Below are positions 8,102 through 13,152 of a stretch of DNA of 16,897 nucleotides, one piece after another. Origin of the DNA: Oscillospiraceae bacterium (GTDB lineage Bacteria > Bacillota > Clostridia > Oscillospirales > Oscillospiraceae); contig JAFQSI010000231.1 in NCBI GenBank assembly GCA_017409645.1, positions 1-16,897 on the forward strand. The letters are read 5' to 3'. How positions within the stretch are numbered: the first letter of the stretch is position 1; every line of letters starts with the position of its first letter. Position numbers and translations under genes: made by a program. The notes under the pieces are model-generated. The model was not told where the DNA came from and made no database searches. It saw nothing but the letters and a program-made list of their open reading frames with translations.

Positions 8102-8259
8102 CAAGCCTCCCCTTCGAGGGGAGGTGGCCCGGCGCAGCCGGGTCGGAGGGGTGGGAGATCACAGTTCGAAATATGTTGGAAATAACGGACATTTCCCAGC
8201 ATCCAGCCTTCCACCCCTCAGTCAGCTTCGCTGACAGCTCCCCTCAAAGGGGAGCCTTG
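8102..8259. repeat. MITE-like palindromic intergenic repeat
   Basis: About 158 bp with imperfect inverted ends: CAAGCCTCCCCTTCGAGGGG on the left, and CAAGGCTCCCCTTTGAGGGG reading in from the right on the other strand, each itself a hairpin. Further in, both arms carry a GC hairpin (CCCGGCGCAGCCGGG; GTCAGCTTCGCTGAC) and then a GGAGGGGTGG/CCACCCCTC pair. No open frame with protein-like sequence is inside. Similar ends occur at 14657-14823 and 16587-16622. It is probably a non-autonomous mobile or REP-like element. Confidence 0.7.
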
Positions 8260-8273
8260 AGGGCACTTTTCGC

Positions 8274-8444
8274 TCATAACGCCCTTCCCAGGGCAGCAAA
8301 AAAGCGCACTGCAAACGCAGTGCGCTTTTGGTGAACGAAGCCACTTGGGATACGAATGCTATGCCCTGATCCGCCGTCAATTTCATGGAGGGTAATGGTT
8401 CGGTCATCGCCGGAATAGTTAAAAGTAAGGACGACCTTACCATC
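8274..8444 (-). pseudogene. Remnant C-terminal tail of a probable large serine recombinase
   Basis: On the minus strand, right after an in-frame TAG, about 56 codons read protein-like sequence beginning DGKVVLTFNYSGDDRTITL, then HEIDGG and IRIPSG, ending at TGA (8276-8274). The VVLTFNY...TITL pattern closely resembles the C-terminal end of large serine recombinases of Firmicute mobile elements (typically 'VLTFNYKdGtkTItL'). No start codon and no catalytic or recombinase domain is present. Its frame differs from that of the LRR gene, whose stop codon overlaps it (8437-8444). It looks like the scar of a mobile element whose remainder was lost or replaced by the AT-rich segment to the right. Assignment is by motif memory only. 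Confidence 0.5.
8298..8329 (-). terminator. Terminator for the AT-rich LRR unit (bidirectional)
   Basis: A 13-bp stem AAAAGCGCACTGC / GCAGTGCGCTTTT with a 4-nt loop. On the minus strand it is followed by a run of six T, about 110 bp past the LRR stop. Confidence 0.8.
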
Positions 8445-9777
8445 CTAACTTAATTGCAACGGTAAAACCACCAATGCCTCCCAGAATCAATGCAAGAGGG
8501 AACATATCCTCATTTCCACTAGCAAATATTGAAACAGCGATTACGCACATAATAACCCCTACCATTAGGGTCGTTCTTGATTTAGTAGCTTCTATATTTT
8601 TCTTTTCATCAACCCACTGAGGCAGCAAATTGACATGCTCTTTTTTCCACGCATTAGAGGCATGTATATTTATCTTTGTACAACCTTCAAATACGGATGG
8701 GGAAATGTCAGTGACACTGTTCGGGATGGTAACGTTGCAAAGATTAACGCAATTCTTAAAGGCACATTGCCCCATGGCCGGAGCAGTATCTGGTATAGTG
8801 ATTTCCGTTAAGTGAGTGCAATTTTGGAATGCGCCATAACCAATCGTTTTGAGATTCTTGGGCAGTGAAATGTTAACCAATGAGGTGCATCCCGAAAAAG
8901 CCTCATCATTAATTTTCACTATATCAGGATGCAAGTGTATGCTTTGCAACCCGCTACAACCACGAAACGCATTTTTGCTAATCATTTTGATTCCATTAGG
9001 AATAGAGATATGCGTTAATTTTTCACAACCACTAAATGCGTATTCGCCTAAGCTATTAAGCCCCGATGGAAGAGAATTAAGTTGCAAATTTTTACAACCA
9101 TTAAAGGCAGATTCACCTAATGCAGTGATGCTATCGGGTAGTGTAAGATTAAGATTCCTGCATTTATCAAACGCAGCTTTATCAATACAGCCCAAATCGT
9201 TAGGCATACCAACAGAAGTTAGCTGCACACATCCAGCGAATAGCTTCTCGGGAATTCTAACTGTTTTCGTGTGTGCGAGTCCGTGATGGTTAAGCATTTC
9301 CGATAAATGATCATCGAACCATTTAGGAAGAATAGCTTTTGTCAACTTATAGCAATCAGAAAACACACCTATTCCAAGATAAGTAACAGTATCCGGAAGA
9401 TCAATCTCAGTAATGCCGGTTTTTGCAAAAGCTCGATTCTCTATTCTTTTCACACTACTTGGAATCAAAACATGAGTCAATCCCTCGCATCCCATAAATG
9501 CTTCTTCACCAATAATAGTTACTGTATGAGGAATTTCAATCTCGGTAGCAACACCATTGTACTTGATTAGCTTTCCAGCTCGAATTACAAAATCAGTACT
9601 ATTGCTGCCATAAATATTCACAATTGAGCCTGTGATATTTTGTGTAGTGTGGTAATGGTTGATTGCTTTTTCGACAATAAATGGTGTACCACAATATTGG
9701 CAGATTGCTGCATCCTTTGTATTGTCTACAGTAAGCTGCGCTCCACAGGATGTACATTTGGCTTCAACAAATGGCAT
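8437..9777 (-). CDS. Zinc-ribbon, BspA-like leucine-rich-repeat membrane protein
   Basis: 446 residues. The N-terminus holds a four-Cys zinc ribbon (C8, C11, C26, C29; the 'AAICQYCGTPFIVEKAIN' type seen in many Firmicute membrane proteins). Residues about 66-378 are repeated LRR_5/BspA-like units (F..C..L..I.IP..V..I). Two hydrophobic helices end the protein (about 403-420 and 425-443). No signal peptide is present, so the repeats most likely face the cytoplasm, anchored by the C-terminal helices; secreted BspA proteins are built differently. The ribosome site is AAGGGGG about 7 nt before the ATG. The gene is visibly AT-rich and uses AT-ending codons, unlike its neighbours, which suggests transfer. 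It probably shares a transcript with the 70-aa gene 60 bp upstream. Function is unknown; a protein-binding scaffold is a guess. Confidence 0.88.
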   Translation of the reverse strand: MPFVEAKCTSCGAQLTVDNTKDAAICQYCGTPFIVEKAINHYHTTQNITGSIVNIYGSNSTDFVIRAGKLIKYNGVATEIEIPHTVTIIGEEAFMGCEGLTHVLIPSSVKRIENRAFAKTGITEIDLPDTVTYLGIGVFSDCYKLTKAILPKWFDDHLSEMLNHHGLAHTKTVRIPEKLFAGCVQLTSVGMPNDLGCIDKAAFDKCRNLNLTLPDSITALGESAFNGCKNLQLNSLPSGLNSLGEYAFSGCEKLTHISIPNGIKMISKNAFRGCSGLQSIHLHPDIVKINDEAFSGCTSLVNISLPKNLKTIGYGAFQNCTHLTEITIPDTAPAMGQCAFKNCVNLCNVTIPNSVTDISPSVFEGCTKINIHASNAWKKEHVNLLPQWVDEKKNIEATKSRTTLMVGVIMCVIAVSIFASGNEDMFPLALILGGIGGFTVAIKLGW

Positions 9778-9837
9778 TCTTATCCCCCTTATCTTTGGAT
9801 TGTTTTTCGATTAACACACATATGTACAGTACTTTTC

Positions 9838-10050
9838 TCAAACTGGTGCTTCACCACGACTCCTAAGGACATCATTTAGTTTCAACTGTACTAACGTCAT
9901 CCATTCGATATCGCACCCGTAAGTGTCATCCATGTAGTGATATTCGGCATCTTTTGCAGCTCTTCGAATATCCTGGGAGTCATAATTTTCGGGACTTCTT
10001 GTGATCTCATCAATCGCATCGCGGGAAAAACGCTTAAGATACCAACTCAT
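9838..10050 (-). CDS. Small hypothetical protein, 70 aa
   Basis: Begins MSWYLKRFSRDAIDEITRSP and ends RSRGEAPV. The start at 10050 is chosen because AGGAGG (10063-10058) lies 7 nt upstream; an in-frame ATG 18 nt further out (10068) precedes that site and is unlikely. It is a charged, mostly helical-looking soluble protein with Tyr/Asp-rich DAEYHYMDDTYG in the middle, and no signal peptide or membrane segment. I do not recognise the family. It is AT-rich like the downstream LRR gene, which starts 60 bp after its stop, so the two are probably one transferred unit. Confidence 0.7.
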   Translation of the reverse strand: MSWYLKRFSRDAIDEITRSPENYDSQDIRRAAKDAEYHYMDDTYGCDIEWMTLVQLKLNDVLRSRGEAPV

Positions 10051-10080
10051 ATGAATACCTCCTAGCATATACTATCTAGA

Positions 10081-10109
10081 ATATTAACATATTCTCTGTT
10101 GTTAGGCAA
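10081..10109 (-). promoter_or_regulatory. Candidate promoter of the 70-aa/LRR unit
   Basis: On the minus strand TTGCCT (10109-10104), a 17-bp spacer and TAATAT (10086-10081). It would give a leader of about 25 nt before the ATG at 10050. The -35 sits inside a small TGTTG...CAACA-type inverted repeat. Confidence 0.5.
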
Positions 10110-10267
10110 CAATATAGTGTGAATTCAAAACTATCTTTACATTACTTGTCTACTGAGTACTATCGTGATATGGGTCACGGTATGAGCCAGTAGATAACTC
10201 ATAAAATAACGACTGACTCTGGAACACAGAGAAATTAATAGTATCGAAATCATGACGATTTTCAAAA

Positions 10268-10304
10268 CCCGCAGCCTTCCTGCTCTGACAGGATCGGCTG
10301 CGGG
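10268..10304 (-). terminator. Terminator downstream of the tRNA pair
   Basis: A 9-bp GC stem (CCCGCAGCC / GGCTGCGGG) enclosing a second stem TCCTG/CAGGA. On the minus strand it is followed by TTTTGAAAAT. It lies about 110 bp past the end of tRNA-Lys. Confidence 0.7.
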
Positions 10305-10324
10305 CCTAAAACTTTGGGATAAAA

Positions 10325-10360
10325 TGAAAGAATCCCACTCGATCACTCAAGTGAGATTCT
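10325..10360 (-). terminator. Second terminator-like hairpin after tRNA-Lys
   Basis: AAAGAATC / GATTCTTT arms with an inner CACT/AGTG pairing. The minus strand continues TTCATTTTAT. It is weaker than the GC-rich hairpin further on. Confidence 0.45.
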
Positions 10361-10415
10361 TTCAGTAAGTGCAAATACATTCCTCACAATGTGCAGGGTT
10401 CGTATTTGCGTCTCA

Positions 10416-10491
10416 TGGTGACCCGCTAGGGACTCGAACCCTAGACCCACGCCTTAAAAGGGCGTTGCTCTACCAACTGAGCTAGCGGGTC
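10416..10491 (-). tRNA. tRNA-Lys (anticodon UUU)
   Basis: A complete 76-nt cloverleaf. The acceptor stem is GACCCGC/GCGGGTC, the D-arm AGCTCAGTTGGTAGAGC, the anticodon loop CTTTTAA (anticodon TTT at 10458-10456), and the T-arm has GGTTCGAGTCC. Discriminator A and a genome-encoded CCA follow (10419-10416). It lies 5 bp after tRNA-Gln, in the same transcript. Confidence 0.97.
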
Positions 10492-10496
10492 AAATC

Positions 10497-10572
10497 TGGC
10501 TGGGATGGCCGGATTCGAACCGACGAAGTGCCAGAGTCAAAGTCTGGTGCCTTACCGCTTGGCGACATCCCA
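10497..10572 (-). tRNA. tRNA-Gln (anticodon UUG)
   Basis: A 76-nt cloverleaf with acceptor stem TGGGATG/CATCCCA, D-arm GTCGCCAAGCGGTAAGGCAC, anticodon stem CCAGA/TCTGG around loop CTTTGAC (anticodon TTG), T-loop GGTTCGAATCC, discriminator G and encoded CCA. The U at the first position and the TTTGA loop fit tRNA-Gln. Confidence 0.97.
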
Positions 10573-10603
10573 ATATATGCACCATGACCTGGACACACGG
10601 AAC

Positions 10604-10632
10604 ATTATAGCACAGCTTTTCCCCGGAATCAA
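10604..10632 (-). promoter_or_regulatory. Promoter of the tRNA-Gln/tRNA-Lys unit
   Basis: On the minus strand TTGATT (10632-10627), a 17-bp spacer and a perfect TATAAT (10609-10604), about 30 bp before the mature 5' end of tRNA-Gln. Confidence 0.85.
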
Positions 10633-10640
10633 TACCTATT

Positions 10641-10672
10641 TTTTGAAAAGTCCCCGCCGAAAAGGCGGGGAC
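10641..10672 (-). terminator. Terminator of the NTPase gene
   Basis: A 9-bp stem GTCCCCGCC / GGCGGGGAC with loop TTTTC on the minus strand, followed by TTTTCAAAAAA and starting 5 bp past the stop codon. It separates this gene from the tRNA promoter immediately downstream. Confidence 0.9.
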
Positions 10673-10677
10673 TCGTA

Positions 10678-11247
10678 TCATCTTGCATACTCCTCCACCC
10701 ATTCCCGGACGGCAGCCAGGGCTGCGGGATCCTCCGCGCCTGCGACCTCCAGGACCTGGGTATCCGGCTCATTGCACAGAAATTCATACAGCGCCCGGCG
10801 GGCCAGCTCGTAGCGCAGGGTCAGACCCATCAGCTCCACCAGCTTTCCGGCGGGACCGGCGCCCTTCATGACGCCGATGCAGGGCTGGCTGCCCCGGAGG
10901 TAGCGGGCCAGCTCGTCCATGAAGGATTCATCGAGCAGCTCCACGCCGCCGATCTCGTCGAGGACCGCGAAGCTCCGCTCCCCGGCCCGGTGCAGATAAT
11001 CCACACCCACCCCGGAGAAGACCTCCAGATCCACCCTGGGCTCCGGCCCGGTCAGATCGAGAAAGCGGTCCCGGGGACCGTAGCCGTCGGCAGACAGGAT
11101 CTCAAAGCCCCGGACGGTACCATTTTCGTCCCGATCCCGGATGGTCAGGAAGCCGCCGGCCTGATGGATCCGCGCTCCCAGTGCCTGTCGGATCATGGTG
11201 CTTTTGCCGCAGCCCGATGGGCCTGTTAAAAAAAGTCTTCGTTTCAT
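10678..11247 (-). CDS. THEP1-type P-loop nucleoside-triphosphatase
   Basis: 189 residues, the usual length for the small THEP1/NTPase_1 family. The Walker A motif GPSGCGKST is at 9-17 and the Walker B segment FAVLDEIGGVEL begins at 93, with D97-E98 as the Mg/catalytic acids; the FxxxDEIG form is typical of this family. Members hydrolyse NTPs in vitro, and the biological role is mostly unknown. A GGAGG lies 11 nt before the ATG, with a weaker GGAG closer. It is a single-gene unit with its own promoter (11286-11314) and terminator; context gives no pathway. Confidence 0.88.
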   Translation of the reverse strand: MKRRLFLTGPSGCGKSTMIRQALGARIHQAGGFLTIRDRDENGTVRGFEILSADGYGPRDRFLDLTGPEPRVDLEVFSGVGVDYLHRAGERSFAVLDEIGGVELLDESFMDELARYLRGSQPCIGVMKGAGPAGKLVELMGLTLRYELARRALYEFLCNEPDTQVLEVAGAEDPAALAAVREWVEEYAR

Positions 11248-11285
11248 GCTCCGCGCAACCTCCAGGATCTTGACAATATGGACCC

Positions 11286-11314
11286 AGTATACACCACCGG
11301 CGGACTTTTGTCTA
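11286..11314 (-). promoter_or_regulatory. Promoter of the NTPase gene
   Basis: On the minus strand TAGACA (11314-11309), 17 bp, TATACT (11291-11286), about 40 bp before the start codon. Confidence 0.7.
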
Positions 11315-11346
11315 CCAAAATATCGCCGTGATTATTGCCAAAGAAA

Positions 11347-11370
11347 CGGGAGCGGCAGGGGCCGCTCCCG
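11347..11370 (-). terminator. Terminator of murI
   Basis: A 10-bp perfect stem CGGGAGCGGC / GCCGCTCCCG with a 4-nt loop, 9 bp after the murI stop, followed on the minus strand by TTTCTTT. Confidence 0.85.
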
Positions 11371-11379
11371 TCATTTTTA

Positions 11380-12156
11380 TCATTTTGCATTTTTTTCGTC
11401 CAATAATTGCCGGATAAGCTCGATTTTTCCGGGATCCTTGGAACTATTTTCCAGACGCAGCTCGCCGGGGCCATCCCGGAGCAGTCCCGCCTCCCCCAGA
11501 CGCCGCTTCGTCTCCCGGGCAGTGCCCGCGCCGCCGTCCAGCAGCTCCACGCCCTCGCCCAGCACCTGGGCCATGGCCTTTTTCATAAACGGATAGTGGG
11601 TGCAGCCCAGGACCAGCGCGTCCAGCTGCCCCATCCAGGGCCCCAGGAGCTGCTCCATCAGCGCCACGGCCTCGGCGGTGTTGGCCTTTCCCGCCTCCAC
11701 CAGCTCCACCACGCCGGGGGCGTGGATGCGGATCACCCGGCAGTCCTGCTTCACCCGCTCCATCAGAGCCGCCAGCTTCCGCTCCCGCAGGGTCACATCG
11801 GTGGCCATGATGCCGATGGTGCCGCCGGGATGCCGGTCGCAGGCCAGCTTCAGCGCTGGCTCGATGCCCACGATGATCCGGTCCGGATATTCCGCCCGAA
11901 GGTCGTTGATGGCCGCAGCCGTGGCCGTGTTGCAGGCCACCACCAGGGCCTTGCAGCCGCCCTCCACCAGCAGCTTCCGGCCCGCCGCCAGGGTCAGGTC
12001 CCGGACCTGCTCCGTGGTCCTGCGTCCGTAGGGGGCATTGGCGCTGTCGCCGAAATACCAGAACCGCTCCCCGGGCATCAGCGCCCGCAGCTCCCGCAGA
12101 ACGCTTACGCCGCCCACACCGGAGTCGAACACCGCGATATAGGAATTTTTGTCCAT
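11380..12156 (-). CDS. murI: Glutamate racemase
   Basis: A 258-residue cofactor-independent racemase that converts L-glutamate to D-glutamate for the peptidoglycan stem peptide, in the cytoplasm. Signature motifs are complete: the N-terminal FDSGVGGVSVL (10-20, D11 and S12), FGDSANAPYGRR (35-46), the first catalytic Cys in VACNTAT (C75), and the second in LGCTHYPF (C185). The length is normal. GGAGG lies 6 nt before the ATG at 12156. It is transcribed alone from its own promoter and is divergent from the cysteine hydrolase. murI is normally essential where no D-amino-acid transaminase replaces it. Confidence 0.97.
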   Translation of the reverse strand: MDKNSYIAVFDSGVGGVSVLRELRALMPGERFWYFGDSANAPYGRRTTEQVRDLTLAAGRKLLVEGGCKALVVACNTATAAAINDLRAEYPDRIIVGIEPALKLACDRHPGGTIGIMATDVTLRERKLAALMERVKQDCRVIRIHAPGVVELVEAGKANTAEAVALMEQLLGPWMGQLDALVLGCTHYPFMKKAMAQVLGEGVELLDGGAGTARETKRRLGEAGLLRDGPGELRLENSSKDPGKIELIRQLLDEKNAK

Positions 12157-12178
12157 GATGCACCTCCGGGGGAAAAGA

Positions 12179-12195
12179 GTTGATAGTTGACAGTG
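12179..12195 (-). repeat. CTATCAACT-type short repeat in the murI leader
   Basis: Reads CTGTCAACTATCAACTC on the minus strand, two tandem near-copies just before the ribosome site. It shares ACTATCAACTC with the psuG leader (7103-7113). Confidence 0.55.
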
Positions 12196-12200
12196 GGGAT

Positions 12201-12229
12201 ATTATAGCAAAGTTCCGGGTTTCTTGCAA
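12201..12229 (-). promoter_or_regulatory. Promoter of murI
   Basis: On the minus strand TTGCAA (12229-12224), a 17-bp spacer and a perfect TATAAT (12206-12201). It stands back to back with the plus-strand promoter at 12235-12263. Confidence 0.8.
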
Positions 12230-12234
12230 GGTGA

Positions 12235-12263
12235 TTGACATTCTTTCTGGAATTTGGTATGTT
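12235..12263 (+). promoter_or_regulatory. Promoter of the cysteine hydrolase gene
   Basis: TTGACA (12235-12240), a 17-bp spacer and TATGTT (12258-12263), about 30 bp before the start codon. Only 5 bp separate its -35 from the -35 of murI. Confidence 0.7.
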
Positions 12264-12293
12264 GGATATACTATCTAAATAGGAGGAACCCAT

Positions 12294-12827
12294 ATGGAAC
12301 GCTATCTTTTTGTCATCGACTATCAGAACGACTTCGTGGACGGTGCCCTGGGCTTCCCCGGTGCGGAAAAGCTCGACGCCGGGATCGCCGCCAAGGTCCG
12401 CGCCTACGGCCCCGGCCGGGTCCTGTTCACCCGGGACACCCACTTCGAAAACTACCTCGACACCCGGGAGGGCCGCCTTCTGCCCGTCACCCACTGCATC
12501 CGGGGCACCGAGGGCTGGCAGCTCTACGGCGAGACGGCCGCCGCCTGCGCAGAGGTGAACGCCCCCGCCATCGACAAGCTGGTCTTTGGCATGGACGTCA
12601 CTGATCCGGCCACCGCCGCGGTCCTGCCCCAGCGCGCCGACGAGATCGAGCTGGTGGGCCTGGTCAGCAACATCTGCGTCGTCTCCAATGCCTGTGTCCT
12701 CCAGGCCAGGTACCCTGAGGCCCGGATCATCGTGGACGCCTCCCTCACCGCCTCCATGGACCCGGCCATGCATGAAAAGGTCCTGGACGTGCTGGAGGGC
12801 TTCCAGGTGAAGGTGATCAACCGGTAA
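12294..12827 (+). CDS. Isochorismatase-fold cysteine hydrolase (nicotinamidase-like)
   Basis: 177 residues. Triad positions of the family are visible: D9 in VIDYQNDFVDG, K95 in IDKLVFG, and C128 in LVSNICVVSNA. Metal-ligand positions of nicotinamidases are also matched: D48 and H50 in TRDTHFENY, and H67 in VTHCIRGTEGW. The HC..GT.GW block favours a nicotinamidase (nicotinamide to nicotinate, NAD salvage) over true isochorismatase, but the VSNICVV Cys motif differs from the usual 'TDYCV', so the substrate is left open. AGGAGG lies 7 nt before the ATG. It is a single-gene unit. Confidence 0.88.
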   Translation: MERYLFVIDYQNDFVDGALGFPGAEKLDAGIAAKVRAYGPGRVLFTRDTHFENYLDTREGRLLPVTHCIRGTEGWQLYGETAAACAEVNAPAIDKLVFGMDVTDPATAAVLPQRADEIELVGLVSNICVVSNACVLQARYPEARIIVDASLTASMDPAMHEKVLDVLEGFQVKVINR

Positions 12828-12964
12828 ATAAGTGGAAGAATTAAGTGAATATTTGCAACTTAATACTTTCTTCACATCTTTCCACTTTTTTCTTCATATT
12901 TTCCGGATATTATAAAGGTACTAAGTTACTCCTTTTTCATTTTTTCCTCTCCTTTTTGCAAATA

Positions 12965-12999
12965 TCCGCAGCTTGGTCGGCTGCGGATTTTGCATTTTT
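12965..12999 (+). terminator. Terminator of the cysteine hydrolase gene
   Basis: TCCGCAGC / GCTGCGGA stem with a 7-nt loop, extended by a GCAAA/TTTGC outer pairing, followed by a T-rich tail on the plus strand. It lies about 140 bp past the stop codon. Confidence 0.65.
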
Positions 13000-13022
13000 C
13001 CGGGGAGCCTGATGCAAAACAA

Positions 13023-13053
13023 GGGGGACCGCTGCACGGCGCAGCGGTCCCCC
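13023..13053 (-). terminator. 13-bp GC hairpin, distal terminator of the CapA-like gene
   Basis: GGGGGACCGCTGC / GCAGCGGTCCCCC with a 5-nt loop; on the minus strand TTGTTTTGC follows. Confidence 0.6.
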
Positions 13054-13063
13054 CAGCTTGTCA

Positions 13064-13099
13064 AAAAAACCCTTGGCTCTCCCATAGGGAGAGCCAAGG
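13064..13099 (-). terminator. Main terminator of the CapA-like gene
   Basis: A perfect 13-bp stem CCTTGGCTCTCCC / GGGAGAGCCAAGG with a 3-nt loop. On the minus strand it is followed by GTTTTTTT, the best T-run in this gap. Confidence 0.85.
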
Positions 13100-13114
13100 C
13101 GCTTTGCGCGTTTT

Positions 13115-13146
13115 GGGCGTGCTGCAGTTTATTCTGCAGCACGCCC
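13115..13146 (-). terminator. Proximal hairpin after the CapA-like gene
   Basis: A perfect 13-bp stem GGGCGTGCTGCAG / CTGCAGCACGCCC with a 6-nt loop, 6 bp past the stop codon. The plus side has a TTTACATTATTT tail and the minus side has AAAACGCG, so alone it favours plus-strand termination or 3'-end protection. Confidence 0.6.
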
Positions 13147-13152
13147 TTTACA

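Larger units (their letters stand above)
10051..10415. other. Gene-free AT-rich stretch between the small ORF and tRNA-Lys
   Basis: No convincing gene is seen. It holds the promoter of the 70-aa gene (10081-10109) and, next to the tRNA, three hairpins: 10268-10304, 10325-10360 and about 10372-10409 (GCAAATAC...GTATTTGC). The first two are terminator-like on the minus strand. A 69-codon open frame here (10137-10346) reads straight through the hairpins and is not believable. Confidence 0.6.
12828..13152. other. Hairpin-rich convergent gap, no gene
   Basis: It separates two convergent genes. The left half (12828-12960) is AT-rich with long T-runs and a weak nested inverted repeat (AGTGGAA...TTCCACT). 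The right half carries four strong hairpins, listed separately. A 73-codon minus-strand open frame across it reads through the stems and is not a credible gene. Confidence 0.7.

Noticed and set aside
7097..8104. A 335-codon minus-strand frame opposite psuG
   Set aside because: Antisense shadow of a gene with complete catalytic motifs; it runs through the psuG terminator and has no ribosome site.
8330..8460. Duplicate of the tRNA-Lys 3' end as an attachment site at the far side of the AT-rich segment
   Set aside because: I looked for ACCCGCTAGGGACTCGAAC or part of it near 8300-8460 and saw none, so no att pair can be claimed.
10137..10346. 69-codon minus frame with a hydrophobic stretch
   Set aside because: It crosses two hairpins after tRNA-Lys and has no ribosome site; the hydrophobic part is due to AT-rich sequence.
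11407..12183. Plus-strand frame opposite murI
   Set aside because: His/Gln/Pro-rich shadow with no promoter or ribosome site; murI on the other strand is unmistakable.
12921..13142. 73-codon minus frame in the convergent gap
   Set aside because: Its sequence is simply the translated arms of the terminator hairpins.
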